NCBI GenBank assembly: GCA_046726315.1
Contig: JBKPAG010000015.1
Span: forward strand, 1-64,000
DNA from: JACVRX01 sp046726315
GTDB taxonomy: Bacteria > Actinomycetota > Actinomycetes > Jiangellales > Jiangellaceae
Reading direction: 5' to 3'
DNA length: 64,000 bases
Below the pieces are notes generated by a model. That model did no database searches. It saw only the letters and a program-made list of their open reading frames with translations, and was not told the DNA's origin. Position numbers and translations under genes: made by a program. Below are positions 36,203 to 45,408 of this stretch, piece by piece (position 1 is the stretch's first letter; every line of letters starts with the position of its first letter).

Positions 36203-37219
36203 TCAGCCTGCGGGACGGCCGAGACCGAGCGCCAGGTAGGCAGCAGCGAATCGGCCGGTCGCGATCAGCGCGGCAAACCGACCCACGTCCGGTCCATCGA
36301 CGGCGCGGACCTCGTGCACTCGTACCGCCGAGCGCTCGGCTGCGCCGAGAACCCGCTCGCGGCCGAGCCGGACTGCCGGCGAGTCGGCGCCGTCGTTCAG
36401 CACCAGCAGCGAGGGTCGCGACACCGGAACGCCTTCTTCGAACGGGTCGGCGAAGACGTCGGCCTCTGGGGCGCTCTCGAGCAGCGGCACGAGCTGCACG
36501 TCGGCCCCGGCGATCGCCGGGCGCCCGCACGCAGCACGTAACGCCTCGGCGACCCGCCGGGCCGCGCGCGCTGCCAGCACCGAACCTCCCCACACCACCG
36601 GCACGTCGTCAGCCAGGGCCAAGGCGATCTCCTTCGCCGGATTCAGGTCCACTGGGTTGGCGGCGGCGCACCGCTCGGCGACCTCGTCCAGTGCGCGGGC
36701 CACCGGTTCGGCCTCGACCTCGGGTCCGAGGCCGAGCAGGTGCAGGGCGCGCAGGACGGGCACGGCAAGTGCCGTGGCGTCGCCCGTCGTCGCCGGCAGC
36801 AACGTCGTATCCCTACTGGCGGCCGCTGCGGCGAGTGCCGAGTCCGGCGATCCCGCAACCAGCAGGGAGCACCCGCGCCGTACCGCCTCGGCGACAAGCA
36901 TCAACGCGTCCTGGTCCGAACCGTCCACTGACATCATCACGACCAGGTCCAACGGCCCGGCCCACCCAGGCAGACCCGGATGCGGCCAGGCGACGAATGG
37001 CACTGGGCACACCGGCTCCAGGACAGCCCGGAACAGCCGACCGTCGGCACCGCCGGCGATCACGGCCCGCGGTCGATCCTGGGCCGTCAGCCGGGATAGC
37101 GCGGCGGCGGTCTCGTCGTCGGCGCGGCGGACCTCGGCACCCCAACTGGCGACATCACGCAGCACCGGGTCGATCGACCTGAGTGCGGAAGGGTCGTCCA
37201 GTGCCGTGTCGTCGAACAC
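36203..37219 (-). CDS. SIS-domain phosphosugar isomerase-like protein (Rv3256c-like)
   Basis: The 338-residue protein resembles the actinobacterial SIS-fold proteins encoded between manA and manB, and is distantly related to phosphoglucose/phosphomannose isomerases. Segments include PLDLVVMMSVDGSDQDALML and SLLVAGSPDSALAAAAASRD in the first SIS half, and VPVVWGGSVLAARAARRVAE in the second. Classic active-site residues are not obvious, so it may be regulatory or act on an unusual sugar phosphate. The GTG start at 37219 follows the Trm112 gene by 18 bases, and its stop abuts the manA start. It clearly belongs to the manB-manA operon. Confidence 0.85.
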   Translation of the reverse strand: MFDDTALDDPSALRSIDPVLRDVASWGAEVRRADDETAAALSRLTAQDRPRAVIAGGADGRLFRAVLEPVCPVPFVAWPHPGLPGWAGPLDLVVMMSVDGSDQDALMLVAEAVRRGCSLLVAGSPDSALAAAAASRDTTLLPATTGDATALAVPVLRALHLLGLGPEVEAEPVARALDEVAERCAAANPVDLNPAKEIALALADDVPVVWGGSVLAARAARRVAEALRAACGRPAIAGADVQLVPLLESAPEADVFADPFEEGVPVSRPSLLVLNDGADSPAVRLGRERVLGAAERSAVRVHEVRAVDGPDVGRFAALIATGRFAAAYLALGLGRPAG

Positions 37220-37237
37220 GCTTGGCCAGCCCCAGAG

Positions 37238-37405
37238 TCAGCTCTGGCGGGCTTCGTCGACGAGCAACACCGGGATGTCATCGCGCACGGGATACGCCAG
37301 TCCACAACCGGTGCAGACGAGCTCGTTGGCCGCGTCGTCGGCCCGCAACGACGCCCTGCACGCGGGACAGGCCAGGACCTCCAACAGGGCCGGGTCGAGG
37401 TTCAT
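37238..37405 (-). CDS. Trm112 family zinc-ribbon protein
   Basis: This 55-residue protein is a complete Trm112-like zinc ribbon with cysteine pairs CPAC (13 and 16) and CTGC (31 and 34), then YPVRDDIPVLLVDEAR. Eukaryotic Trm112 activates several methyltransferases; recent reports describe bacterial homologues as methyltransferase partners too, though here the partner is unknown. It lies within the manB-manA operon, as in mycobacteria and other actinobacteria. The ATG at 37405 is the only sensible start. Confidence 0.9.
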   Translation of the reverse strand: MNLDPALLEVLACPACRASLRADDAANELVCTGCGLAYPVRDDIPVLLVDEARQS

Positions 37406-37422
37406 GCGCAATCTCCTCGTGC

Positions 37423-38787
37423 TCACGCACTCACGAGGCTGATGACCTCGTCGCGCACGCTCTCCATGGTGGGGCGATCGGTCGCCTCGGCGTTCAGCCG
37501 AATCAACGGCTCGGTGTTCGACGGCCGCAGGTTGAACCACCAGTCCGCGTGCTCGACGGTCAGGCCATCAAGGTGGTCGAGCGTGACTCCAGGCCGGTCG
37601 GCGAACGCCGCCTGAACGGCGGCCATGGTTGCTGCCTGGTCGGCAACCCTGGTGTTGATCTCGCCGGAAGCGGCGTAGCGCTCGTACGACGTGAGCAGCG
37701 AGGACAGGGTTGTACCTTTCGGCGTGTGGCCCAGCGCCGCGAGTGCGTGCAGGGCGGCCAACATGCCGGAGTCGGCCCGCCAGAAGTCGCGGAAGTAGAA
37801 GTGGCCCGAATGTTCTCCGCCGAAGATCGCATTGGTCTCGGCCATTGTCTGCTTGATGAACGAGTGCCCGACCCGGGCCCGGATCGGCATCCCGCCGTGC
37901 TCGCGGACGATCTCCGGCACGGCACGGGAAGTGATCAGGTTGTGGACGACCGACGAGCCCGGGGCCCGCTGCAGCTCGCGCACCGCGATCAGGGCCGTCA
38001 GGGTTGACGGTGCCACCGGTTCGCCGCGTTCGTCGACGACGAAGCACCGGTCGGCGTCGCCGTCGAACGCCAGCCCGATGTCGGCGTCGTGCCCGACCAC
38101 GGCAGCCTGCAGGTCGCGCAGGTTCTCCGGCTCGATCGGGTTGGCCTCGTGGTTGGGAAACGAGCCGTCGAGCTCGAAATAGAGCGGGATAACACGCATT
38201 CCCGGCACGTCCAGCACCGCGGGGACCGTGTGGCCGGCCATACCGTTGGCTGCGTCGACGGCCACCGTCAGCGGACGTATGGCGGACAGATCGACCAAGC
38301 CGCGCAAGTACTCGGCATACTCGGCGAGGACGTCGCGGTGCTCCTCCGAGCCGCGTGCCTGCGAACGTTCGAACGCGTCCGTCTCCGCCAGTTCGCGGAT
38401 CCGGCCCAGGCCAGTGTCCTGACCGACGGGCGCAGCGCCTGCCCGGCACAGCTTGATGCCGTTGTACTGGGCGGGGTTATGACTCGCCGTGAACATTGCT
38501 CCCGGAAGATTCAGCCAGCCACTGGCGAAGTAGAGCTGGTCGGTCGAGGCGAGCCCGATGTGCACCACGTTGGCACCCCGTGCCGTCACTCCGTCGGCAA
38601 AGGCCCCAACGAGCGGTTGCGATGACGGGCGCATGTCGTGGCCGACCACCACGGAACCCGGGCCGTCGAGCACGTCGAGTACGTCGACGACGGCGCCGCC
38701 GACGGCCCGCGCGACCTCCTCATCGAGTTCGCCCGGAACCACGCCCCGGATGTCGTACGCCTTGACGATCGTCCCTAGGTCACGCAT
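37423..38787 (-). CDS. manB: Phosphomannomutase/phosphoglucomutase
   Basis: The enzyme interconverts mannose-6-phosphate and mannose-1-phosphate (and probably the glucose equivalents), linking ManA to GDP-mannose synthesis. The 454-residue protein has all four phosphohexomutase domains. These show the catalytic serine S102 in MFTASHNPAQYNG, the magnesium loop DGDADR at 242-247, the sugar-binding GGEHSGHFYF and the phosphate-binding RPSNTEP near the end. The start is ATG at 38787. It heads a minus-strand run with the Trm112, SIS and manA genes, which are 18 bases apart or closer. Confidence 0.96.
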   Translation of the reverse strand: MRDLGTIVKAYDIRGVVPGELDEEVARAVGGAVVDVLDVLDGPGSVVVGHDMRPSSQPLVGAFADGVTARGANVVHIGLASTDQLYFASGWLNLPGAMFTASHNPAQYNGIKLCRAGAAPVGQDTGLGRIRELAETDAFERSQARGSEEHRDVLAEYAEYLRGLVDLSAIRPLTVAVDAANGMAGHTVPAVLDVPGMRVIPLYFELDGSFPNHEANPIEPENLRDLQAAVVGHDADIGLAFDGDADRCFVVDERGEPVAPSTLTALIAVRELQRAPGSSVVHNLITSRAVPEIVREHGGMPIRARVGHSFIKQTMAETNAIFGGEHSGHFYFRDFWRADSGMLAALHALAALGHTPKGTTLSSLLTSYERYAASGEINTRVADQAATMAAVQAAFADRPGVTLDHLDGLTVEHADWWFNLRPSNTEPLIRLNAEATDRPTMESVRDEVISLVSA

Positions 38788-38808
38788 GCGCGCACATTAC
38801 CGCCGTAG

Positions 38809-39159
38809 TTACCCGTCGGGATCGCGCAGAACCCGCAGATGACCCCGACGGCCGACCTCGTTGATCAGTGCCGGTTCGACCGGCTGTGGACGCGCCGCCT
38901 CCCGGACAGCGTCGGCGAGCGCGAGCAGGTCATCGCTGCTCGGCCGAAGACTGGCCGGATCCGGCGCTATCCGGACGACTTCCCATCCCCGCGGCGCGAC
39001 CAACCGCCCCGAATGTTCGGCACAAAGGTCGTAGCAATGCGGCTCGGCATAGGTCGCGAGCGGACCGAGGACGGCAGTGGAGTCCGCATACACATAGGTC
39101 AACGTCGACATCGCCGGACGGCCACACGCAGCCCGGGAACAACGACGCGAAGGGCTCAC
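38809..39159 (-). CDS. DUF3499 family protein
   Basis: This 116-residue protein belongs to the actinobacterial DUF3499 family, encoded beside manB in many genomes (Rv3258c in M. tuberculosis, from memory). It has a zinc-ribbon-like pattern: CSRAACGRPA near the start and HCYDLCAEHSG near residue 42. An APRGWEVVRI segment and a helical region follow. The GTG at 39159 (VSPSRRCSRAACG) is the start. Function is unknown; metal binding is inferred from the four cysteines and two histidines. It precedes manB by 21 bases and faces the divergent metallopeptidase-like gene. Confidence 0.88.
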   Translation of the reverse strand: MSPSRRCSRAACGRPAMSTLTYVYADSTAVLGPLATYAEPHCYDLCAEHSGRLVAPRGWEVVRIAPDPASLRPSSDDLLALADAVREAARPQPVEPALINEVGRRGHLRVLRDPDG

Positions 39160-39307
39160 GGGGCGAACGTTAGCGCGACTCAGTGCGCCGGCCGCATCGG
39201 CGCGCCAGGAGTATGCGCGGACCGCGTCGGTACGAGGCGTCGGACGATTTCGACGGTCGCACTCGGACCCTCGCTCAGGCTCCTCGTTGCTCCATTACGC
39301 TGCCGGT

Positions 39308-39760
39308 GTGCGCCGACAGACCATCCGCCGCGCGGCAGCCGCGGTCCCGGCTACCCGGCGTGACCGGCACGGTCGTGGCGTCCGCGGGCCACTGGCGCCG
39401 ACGGGCTCTCCACTGGCGCGCAGCCGGTCCGAGCAGTTCGACCAGCTGGTCGTGGACGTCGTGGAACGCCTGAACCGACGCTGGCGCGATCGGCTCGCGA
39501 CGGTGGAGTTCGCGGTCGAGGACGTGCCGTCGATGGACGATTGGACCCGCGACTGGGTTCCGCTCGCTCGCACCTTCGCCGCCATCGGCGCGTTGCCGAC
39601 TCGGGTCGTCGTCTATCGCCGGCCGGTCGAGACGCGTGCGACCGCGGGCCGTCAGCAGCAGCAGCTCGTGGGTGATACCGTCGCAGAGCAAGTGGCTGAG
39701 CTGCTGGGCGTCGAACCGGACGAGGTGGACCCGGCCTACGGCTCCGCTCGCGACGACTGA
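39308..39760 (+). CDS. Metallopeptidase-family (zincin-like, DUF1025) protein with degenerate active site
   Basis: The 150-residue protein matches the actinobacterial branch of the minimal zincin family, with RGVRGPLAPTGSPLARSRSE, QLVVDVVERLNRRW and VEFAVEDVPSMDDW. The C-terminal helix that holds HExxH in active relatives here reads QLVGDTVAEQVAELLGVEPD, without histidines, so zinc proteolysis is unlikely. M. tuberculosis Rv3259 is similar and, as I recall, also lacks the full motif. A GTG start at 39308 is used; a TTG at 39287 is the alternative. It is divergent from DUF3499 and convergent with the DUF5719 gene. Confidence 0.8.
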   Translation: MRRQTIRRAAAAVPATRRDRHGRGVRGPLAPTGSPLARSRSEQFDQLVVDVVERLNRRWRDRLATVEFAVEDVPSMDDWTRDWVPLARTFAAIGALPTRVVVYRRPVETRATAGRQQQQLVGDTVAEQVAELLGVEPDEVDPAYGSARDD

Positions 39761-39825
39761 CCGGGTGCCGCGAATCCGGTCTGCGTGGCCCTCCGTATCG
39801 GGGCGCGACCGGCCAAGCCGCACGA

Positions 39826-39837
39826 GGTGACGTCACC
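39826..39837. promoter_or_regulatory. 12-base perfect palindrome GGTGACGTCACC
   Basis: The palindrome overlaps the stop codon of the DUF5719 gene in a 72-base convergent gap. It could be a chance feature of stop-codon context or a small protein-binding site. No further structure is clear in this gap. Confidence 0.2.
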
Positions 39838-41332
39838 AGCGGATGGGACCAGCCGGGGCGAGTCCGGTCGGCAGCTCCCCCGCCACCTCCGGAACCTGAA
39901 CGGTCACGACCGGCGCCTCCAGCGGCAGCAGATCCAGCAGCGCGCCGTCGTCGTCGGCTCCGACGATCTCGCGTGTGACGGCGACGGTGCCCGGATCCGC
40001 GGGCTCGACGATGACCGTCGTCCACCGATTCTTCGGCACCGGCTTGACCTCGACCTCCACCGTGCTTCCGCCCGGTACGTCCACGGTCTGTTCTTCGGCG
40101 ACCGATCCGTCTGCTTTCAGGGTGCGTACGAACGCCCTAGCCGACAGGTCCCCGAGCGCGGTGACAAGGAGCCGTGTCTTCAGCTCGTCCTGGCTGGGGC
40201 CGAGCAGCGCGGGCGCAATGCCATCCAACGCTGCGGTTGCGGCGGTGTACGCGAGGTCTGGGGCCGCGTCGCTAGGGGCGTCGACAACCCGAACCGATGC
40301 AGTTACCGGCACGTCGCTCTCGATCTCGACCGCGACCGCGGCCTTGGCGGCCGCCTCGCCGATGGGGACCTCTGCCACCGTGCCAGCCGGAACGGTCACC
40401 ACATCCTGGCCGACCGGGCTGAAGGGTCCATCGGGACCGAAAAGCCGCAACGACACGATGGCGTCGGTGTCTCCCGGTGCGAGGATTCGAAGTGTGCGCT
40501 GACCATGTCTCGGGACGCCTGGTACGACGATTTCAGTTGCCGGCTCTACCGCCGCGGGAATGAATGTGACTCCGTGTGGATCGAGTTTGTCGTTCTCCCG
40601 GACCTCCAGCGCCGCGGCGATCCGACCCTGCGAGGCCGAGACCCGAACGCCGATCCGCTCAGCCGTCGGGTCCAGGGCATCCAAAAGCAGCAGGTGCTGA
40701 CCGCGGGCCGGTATCGCGATGTCCTCGGTTGCCGAGGCATCGACCGGGCCGGATTCGTCCCACACCGACACGTCGACCACAGCCGGCACCCCGTTGGGGT
40801 TGGACAACACCAACCGGCCCCGCCGACCCACCTCGCCGGACCCGCCCACGAACCAGAACTCCCGAGCCGGTGCGGCACAACGGCCCGAGACCAGGCCGCG
40901 AAAGTCCGGCCCGCTCGCATGCATCAACTGCTCCGCAGCAAGGCCCGGGGCCAACGGTCCAACCGCACGCACCGCATATCCATGCGGGTCCTCGGACCTG
41001 ATCTCCTGCACGGTCAGCGCGCCCGCCACAGTCGCCGAAAGGACGGACTTGGCCTCTTCCTGATCGAGCAAAGCTTGAGCGGTGACCGGTTCCGGCTCCG
41101 TGTCCACTACGTCGCTGGCAAATCCGCTACCCAACGGCAGCACGCCGACGTACGACTTTGCTCGCGCCTCACCACCGACGAACGGGCACACAACAGTGGC
41201 GCGGACGATCGGCTCCTGCTGTCCGGGGCGGTCGCGGACGACGGACTCCGGCGGGCCGACAAAGGCAGCGACCCCGAGGACCGCTGCGACCCCCGCCGGG
41301 ATCCAGAGCGCCGCCAGCGCGGATCGGCTCAT
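39833..41332 (-). CDS. DUF5719 family exported protein
   Basis: The 499-residue protein has an N-terminal hydrophobic helix (about residues 7-26, ALWIPAGVAAVLGVAAFVG), then a long beta-rich extracytoplasmic region. Repeated Ig-like segments include LVLSNPNGVPAVVDVSVWDE, IPARGQHLLLLDALDPTAE and VVTVPAGTVAEVPIGEAAA. This is the DUF5719 pattern, regularly encoded after the large membrane glycosyltransferase found next here. The ATG overlaps the glycosyltransferase stop by four bases (ATGA), showing translational coupling. It is probably an envelope-anchored accessory to that enzyme. Confidence 0.85.
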   Translation of the reverse strand: MSRSALAALWIPAGVAAVLGVAAFVGPPESVVRDRPGQQEPIVRATVVCPFVGGEARAKSYVGVLPLGSGFASDVVDTEPEPVTAQALLDQEEAKSVLSATVAGALTVQEIRSEDPHGYAVRAVGPLAPGLAAEQLMHASGPDFRGLVSGRCAAPAREFWFVGGSGEVGRRGRLVLSNPNGVPAVVDVSVWDESGPVDASATEDIAIPARGQHLLLLDALDPTAERIGVRVSASQGRIAAALEVRENDKLDPHGVTFIPAAVEPATEIVVPGVPRHGQRTLRILAPGDTDAIVSLRLFGPDGPFSPVGQDVVTVPAGTVAEVPIGEAAAKAAVAVEIESDVPVTASVRVVDAPSDAAPDLAYTAATAALDGIAPALLGPSQDELKTRLLVTALGDLSARAFVRTLKADGSVAEEQTVDVPGGSTVEVEVKPVPKNRWTTVIVEPADPGTVAVTREIVGADDDGALLDLLPLEAPVVTVQVPEVAGELPTGLAPAGPIRW

Positions 41333-44300
41333 CCGTCGTTCCCATTGCGCTGACGCCGTCCCTTGGCGCGCCGCCCCGCCTGGTGTTCGCCACCTCGGCC
41401 CGACCGCCCCGAATCGCCGCGTACGGCCGCGCGGCGGCCGACGTAGTCTGCGCGCTCGTCGCCCGGCTCGGCTGCCCGCCGACGGCCGGGCCGGGCCGGA
41501 TCGACCACGCTCGACCCGGCGGTCACGAGCTCGCCAGTCGGGGCCGACACCAGGACCGGCACCGACCGTGGCTCGAAATCGTCGGAATCCACGTCCGAGG
41601 CGTCGTCAACAGCCCCACGTTCGCGACGCATCCCGGGCAGGGCAAGGACGACGGCAACCAACACGGCGACCAGCTGCGCCGTCAGCCAGGCCGACCGTTG
41701 TGGACCCCGATGGCTGATCTCCACCTTCCCTGCGCTGGCAGGCAGCGTGAACGCTTGCGACCAGTCATCGAACGTCGCGGCCTCGAGCGGCTCGCCGGCC
41801 AGCGTCGCCCGCCAGCCCGGATCGGCGCGCTCAGCCAGCACCAGCTGGCGGTCGGCGGGGTCGGCGGGGATCATCCCCGTCGCAACGACTTCGCCGCTCG
41901 GCACGACCACCGGACCGTCGTCACCCCCGAGTACGCGCACCCGGCCGATCTCACCAGCCACCTGCCACATCACGGCGTCTTCCGGTGCACTTGCCCTGGT
42001 CAGGCCTGGAACGGTGTCGAGGACGTCGATGAGACCAGGATCCGCGGGCGCGGGAAGGTAGACATAACGAGCAGCGAACGGCGCGAGGGCAGCCGCATCG
42101 GCGCCGCCCCGGTCGGACACCAGATCACCGACCACTTGGTCCAAGGCCGCGTACTCCTCGGGCGGCGGTCCAGTCTCCGCGTCCCCCAGCCGCGGACCGG
42201 ATCTGCGCAGCAGCGCGTAGGTCACGCGGCCGTCGTCGCCGCGACTCAGCACGAGCGTTCGCACCCGTTCCGGGCGGGCCGCTTCTTCGGCGACGTAGGC
42301 CGGCAGCACAGCAGCGTCTCGCCGACTCAGCGGGTCGTCGGCTCCCCTGAACAGCCACCAGCCAGCAGCCGCCACGGAACATGCGACAGCAACCGTGACG
42401 ACCACGACCGCCAGTGGCTGCCGCCAGCCGAAGCTCACACCGGACAGCCGCTCCCGAAGCCGCTCCGCACCTACGGCACCGGCGACGAGCAGTCCGCCGC
42501 CGACCAACGCTGCTGGGTAGCCGGGCCAGCCGGAAACCGGCACCTCGAGAGTTGGACCGGTCACCGGCAGGCGAGATACGACCACCCCGAGGACGAGCGC
42601 CGTACCGGCAACCGCCCAACCGGCGAGTATCGGCACCCGTCGATCCGTGCGGAACAGAGCGCCCCAAGCGGCAAGCACAATGCCGACGCCGAGCAGGACC
42701 GGCCCAGCCCCAGGCCCGCCGGGGTGTTGCAGGAGGATCGCCCACGGCGGCAGGGCAGCGTCGGATAGGTCGGGCCCCGGTGTACCTGCCTCGGTCACCA
42801 GCAGGACCGGATCACGGAGCACCTGCCCTGTCCAGGGCATCAGCACGACCGGCGCGACCGACAGCGCCGCCAGCATGCGCAGCACGGACCCGCGGTCGCG
42901 ATACCCGGTCGCGATCCCAACGCCGGCCAACAGCAACGCCACCATCCACGCCAACGGCACAAACGCCGCCGTCACCGCCAGCAGCAATCCGGCACTCCAC
43001 GCCGCCCGGAACGGACCGTGCTGGCCTGGTCGGCCCAGGGTCCGCGCGGCGGCCAGCGCCACCAGTGGCGTCAGGACGATCGCCACTGCCGTGCCGAGCC
43101 GACCGGCGGCGATCGCGCCCGTCGTCGCCGGGAGCAGTGCGTATGTCCCGGCCGCCCAGACACGGATCCAGCGGGACGAGACCAGGCGACGGACGAGCAG
43201 GTAGGCCGTGAGCCCAGCCAGCGGCACGGATCCGATCAGCAGCACGTCGACGACGACGGACGGGCTACGAAGTACGGTGCCGAGCGCTGCGACCGCAGCG
43301 AGATAGGGCGGAGCCGCCGTCGGGCTGCCCAACCCGACACCGTGCCAGGACTCTGTGTAGGTCGCCCACAGCTCGGGCGGGTTGTCGGGAGCGGGCAGCA
43401 ACGCGCCGCCGGTAAGACGGCCGGCTCCGATCAGATCGCGGGAGGCGGCCAGCGCCAAAATGACCAGTCCGGCCAGCAACAAAACCGCGGGTCGCAGTAG
43501 CGCTCTGAGCACGACAGGGTCGTGGTCGACCGGTTCCTCGTCGTCTGCCGATGCCGCCCGTCTGCGCTCGGGTAGGTCGTAGCCACTGCCGGTGCCGGTC
43601 ACCAGCGCCAGCACCGTATCGCCGGCGTTGCGCAGCTGTTGGGTCGGCGACGGGAAGAACCGGCGCAGCGCCGACTGCTCGACGCTTCGGGTCCTGGCCC
43701 GGCGTCGGCGGGCCAGGAATACCCGGTCCGGGCGCGCCAGCACGCCCAGCACGGCAAGCAACTCCTCGCCTGCCAGGGCTGGCTGCTTGCCGAACAGGAA
43801 GCCCAGCGCCCTGAACAGTCCGCCGAGCAGGATGCGCAGGTACACGAAGGGCACGTGGCTCGCCGGGGCGTTGGCGAGCAGGACGTACAGCGCATTGCGG
43901 CGGTCGACCAGATGAGCGCGGTCACGCGTCGCGCCGAGCCGTCGCTGGCCGTGCGCGGCGGCCTCCGCGTGCTGGACGATCGCGTCAGGGTGCACGACGA
44001 CCGGGTACCCGGCCAGGTTGGCTCGCCAGCCGAAGTCGAGATCGTCGCGGAAGATCGGTAGCCGGGGATCGAACCCACCGAGCTCGTCCCAGACGTCGCG
44101 ACGAACCAGCATCCCCGCACTCCCGACGGCCAGGACGTCCCTGGTGGCGTCGTGCTGGCCCTGGTCGTACTCCCGCTTCTCCAGGCCGGTCTGCCGACGC
44201 CCACCCCCCGTCATGGAGAGCCCAACCTCGAGCAGCTGTCGTCCGTCCCGCCAACTGCGGACCTTGGGGCCGATAACTCCAACGTCCGGCCGACGCACGG

Positions 44301-44790
44301 CGTACTCGAGCAGGCGACGCAGCGCGTCAGGCGCAGGGGCACAGTCGTCGTGGAGCAACCAGATCCACTCGACCTGCTGATGCCAGGTCGGTTCCGCGGG
44401 TGCGCGGTCCCGGGCGGCGACGAGGCCGGCTTGGACCGCCGCGCCGAACCCCGTTGACGCGGGCAGATACACGACGGAGTGCGCGCCCAGTGCCTCAGCG
44501 AGCAGCCGTGCCGTACTGTCCATGCTTCCCGTGTCGACCGCAATCAGGCGGTCGGGTGGCCGATCGGACGCCGCGAGCGCATCGAGGGCCCGAGGCAGCC
44601 AACGCTCGCCATCATGTGCGACCAACACGGCCGTGACGTCATGGCCCAGTAGTGCCGATGGATCGACCGGCTCGGGTTGCATGGGCTCGACGAACGCGTC
44701 GAGCGCCGCGTCTGCTCCGATGCCGGGATCGTCGTAGACGCTCGGCGCGCCGGCACGCAGATCTGGCGGGGAGATCGGGTCGGTCGGCAT
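41329..44790 (-). CDS. Large membrane glycosyltransferase (GT2 domain plus multi-helix region)
   Basis: The 1153-residue protein combines a cytoplasmic GT-A domain with a long membrane region. The GT2 domain (about residues 50-330) has VTAVLVAHDGERWLPRALDA, IAVDTGSMDSTARLL, the nucleotide-sugar region WLLHDDCAPAPDALRR, and FRDDLDFGWRANLAGYPVVV. The membrane region of about ten or more helices runs from about 430 to 850, followed by an external segment and a last helix near 1060-1085. The basic, acidic-patch tail is cytoplasmic. Such proteins are conserved next to whiB and fbiA in actinobacteria and probably use a polyprenyl-linked sugar. The ATG at 44790 is preferred; the frame is open to 44838. 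Confidence 0.88.
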   Translation of the reverse strand: MPTDPISPPDLRAGAPSVYDDPGIGADAALDAFVEPMQPEPVDPSALLGHDVTAVLVAHDGERWLPRALDALAASDRPPDRLIAVDTGSMDSTARLLAEALGAHSVVYLPASTGFGAAVQAGLVAARDRAPAEPTWHQQVEWIWLLHDDCAPAPDALRRLLEYAVRRPDVGVIGPKVRSWRDGRQLLEVGLSMTGGGRRQTGLEKREYDQGQHDATRDVLAVGSAGMLVRRDVWDELGGFDPRLPIFRDDLDFGWRANLAGYPVVVHPDAIVQHAEAAAHGQRRLGATRDRAHLVDRRNALYVLLANAPASHVPFVYLRILLGGLFRALGFLFGKQPALAGEELLAVLGVLARPDRVFLARRRRARTRSVEQSALRRFFPSPTQQLRNAGDTVLALVTGTGSGYDLPERRRAASADDEEPVDHDPVVLRALLRPAVLLLAGLVILALAASRDLIGAGRLTGGALLPAPDNPPELWATYTESWHGVGLGSPTAAPPYLAAVAALGTVLRSPSVVVDVLLIGSVPLAGLTAYLLVRRLVSSRWIRVWAAGTYALLPATTGAIAAGRLGTAVAIVLTPLVALAAARTLGRPGQHGPFRAAWSAGLLLAVTAAFVPLAWMVALLLAGVGIATGYRDRGSVLRMLAALSVAPVVLMPWTGQVLRDPVLLVTEAGTPGPDLSDAALPPWAILLQHPGGPGAGPVLLGVGIVLAAWGALFRTDRRVPILAGWAVAGTALVLGVVVSRLPVTGPTLEVPVSGWPGYPAALVGGGLLVAGAVGAERLRERLSGVSFGWRQPLAVVVVTVAVACSVAAAGWWLFRGADDPLSRRDAAVLPAYVAEEAARPERVRTLVLSRGDDGRVTYALLRRSGPRLGDAETGPPPEEYAALDQVVGDLVSDRGGADAAALAPFAARYVYLPAPADPGLIDVLDTVPGLTRASAPEDAVMWQVAGEIGRVRVLGGDDGPVVVPSGEVVATGMIPADPADRQLVLAERADPGWRATLAGEPLEAATFDDWSQAFTLPASAGKVEISHRGPQRSAWLTAQLVAVLVAVVLALPGMRRERGAVDDASDVDSDDFEPRSVPVLVSAPTGELVTAGSSVVDPARPGRRRAAEPGDERADYVGRRAAVRGDSGRSGRGGEHQAGRRAKGRRQRNGNDG

Positions 44791-44947
44791 GCCTCGTCGG
44801 TGGTCCAGCGCTCGGGTGCCGGCGTGCAGAAGCCCCACGCGCCGGGCTGCCCTACCTTACGCGGACCTGCGCGGCTGAAGCCGCCCGCATCGCTACTCAG
44901 GGTTCCTGGGCGGGCCCCTCATACAGGCTCGCCCACGATTGCGGAGG

Positions 44948-45205
44948 TCAGCCGGCCCGCTTCTTCAGCTTGCGCCGCTCACGCTCGGACAGCCCGCCCC
45001 AAATGCCGAACCGCTCGTCGTGCATCAGCGCGTACTCCAGGCACTCCGCCCGCACTTCGCAGCTCAGGCACACCTTCTTCGCTTCCCGAGTAGAGCCGCC
45101 CTTCTCCGGGAAGAACGCCTCGGGATCGGTCTGCGCACACAGGGCGCGCTCCTGCCAACTCATTTCCTCGGCGTCGCCGGTGAGCAGGCTCTCCCACTCG
45201 CCCAT
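44948..45205 (-). CDS. whiB2: WhiB-family iron-sulfur transcriptional regulator (WhiB2/WhmD-like)
   Basis: The 85-residue protein is a typical Wbl protein. Its four cluster cysteines are C23, C46, C49 and C55 (LCAQTDPEAFF; VCLSCEVRAEC), holding a [4Fe-4S] cluster. The turn is GIWGG (67-71) and the basic C-terminal SERERRKLKKRAG binds DNA or the sigma factor. Location beside fbiA and length match M. tuberculosis WhiB2 and Streptomyces WhiB, which control septation and sporulation division together with WhiA. The ATG at 45205 has a GAGGGAGG site. A strong promoter-like sequence lies upstream at 45279-45307. Confidence 0.93.
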   Translation of the reverse strand: MGEWESLLTGDAEEMSWQERALCAQTDPEAFFPEKGGSTREAKKVCLSCEVRAECLEYALMHDERFGIWGGLSERERRKLKKRAG

Positions 45206-45278
45206 GGCTCGCCTCCCTCGACCCTCGTCCGTCGTGGCATCCCGCCAAGACGACGACACACCGCACGACACGGATGAA

Positions 45279-45307
45279 ATTACATGCCTGCAATACGGTT
45301 CCGTCAA
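45279..45307 (-). promoter_or_regulatory. Strong sigma-70/HrdB-type promoter for whiB2
   Basis: On the minus strand, TTGACG (45307-45302) is followed after exactly 17 bases by TGTAAT (45284-45279). This is close to the vegetative consensus and lies in a local AT-richer stretch of the 203-base whiB2-fbiA gap. The predicted transcript would have a leader of about 65-70 bases carrying the ribosome site. Confidence 0.65.
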
Positions 45308-45408
45308 GCCCAAACGTGCTATGAGTGCAGAACTGGCCCGCCGCAGCGGTCCGACCGTCGTAGCGTCCTCGAGATCACCGGAAAAGGGGCGGTGTAGCGT
45401 CGCGCAGC

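Noticed and set aside
41158..42768. 536-residue plus-strand open frame over the large glycosyltransferase
   Set aside because: Antisense shadow of a gene with clear GT2 motifs and membrane segments; no domain was recognised.
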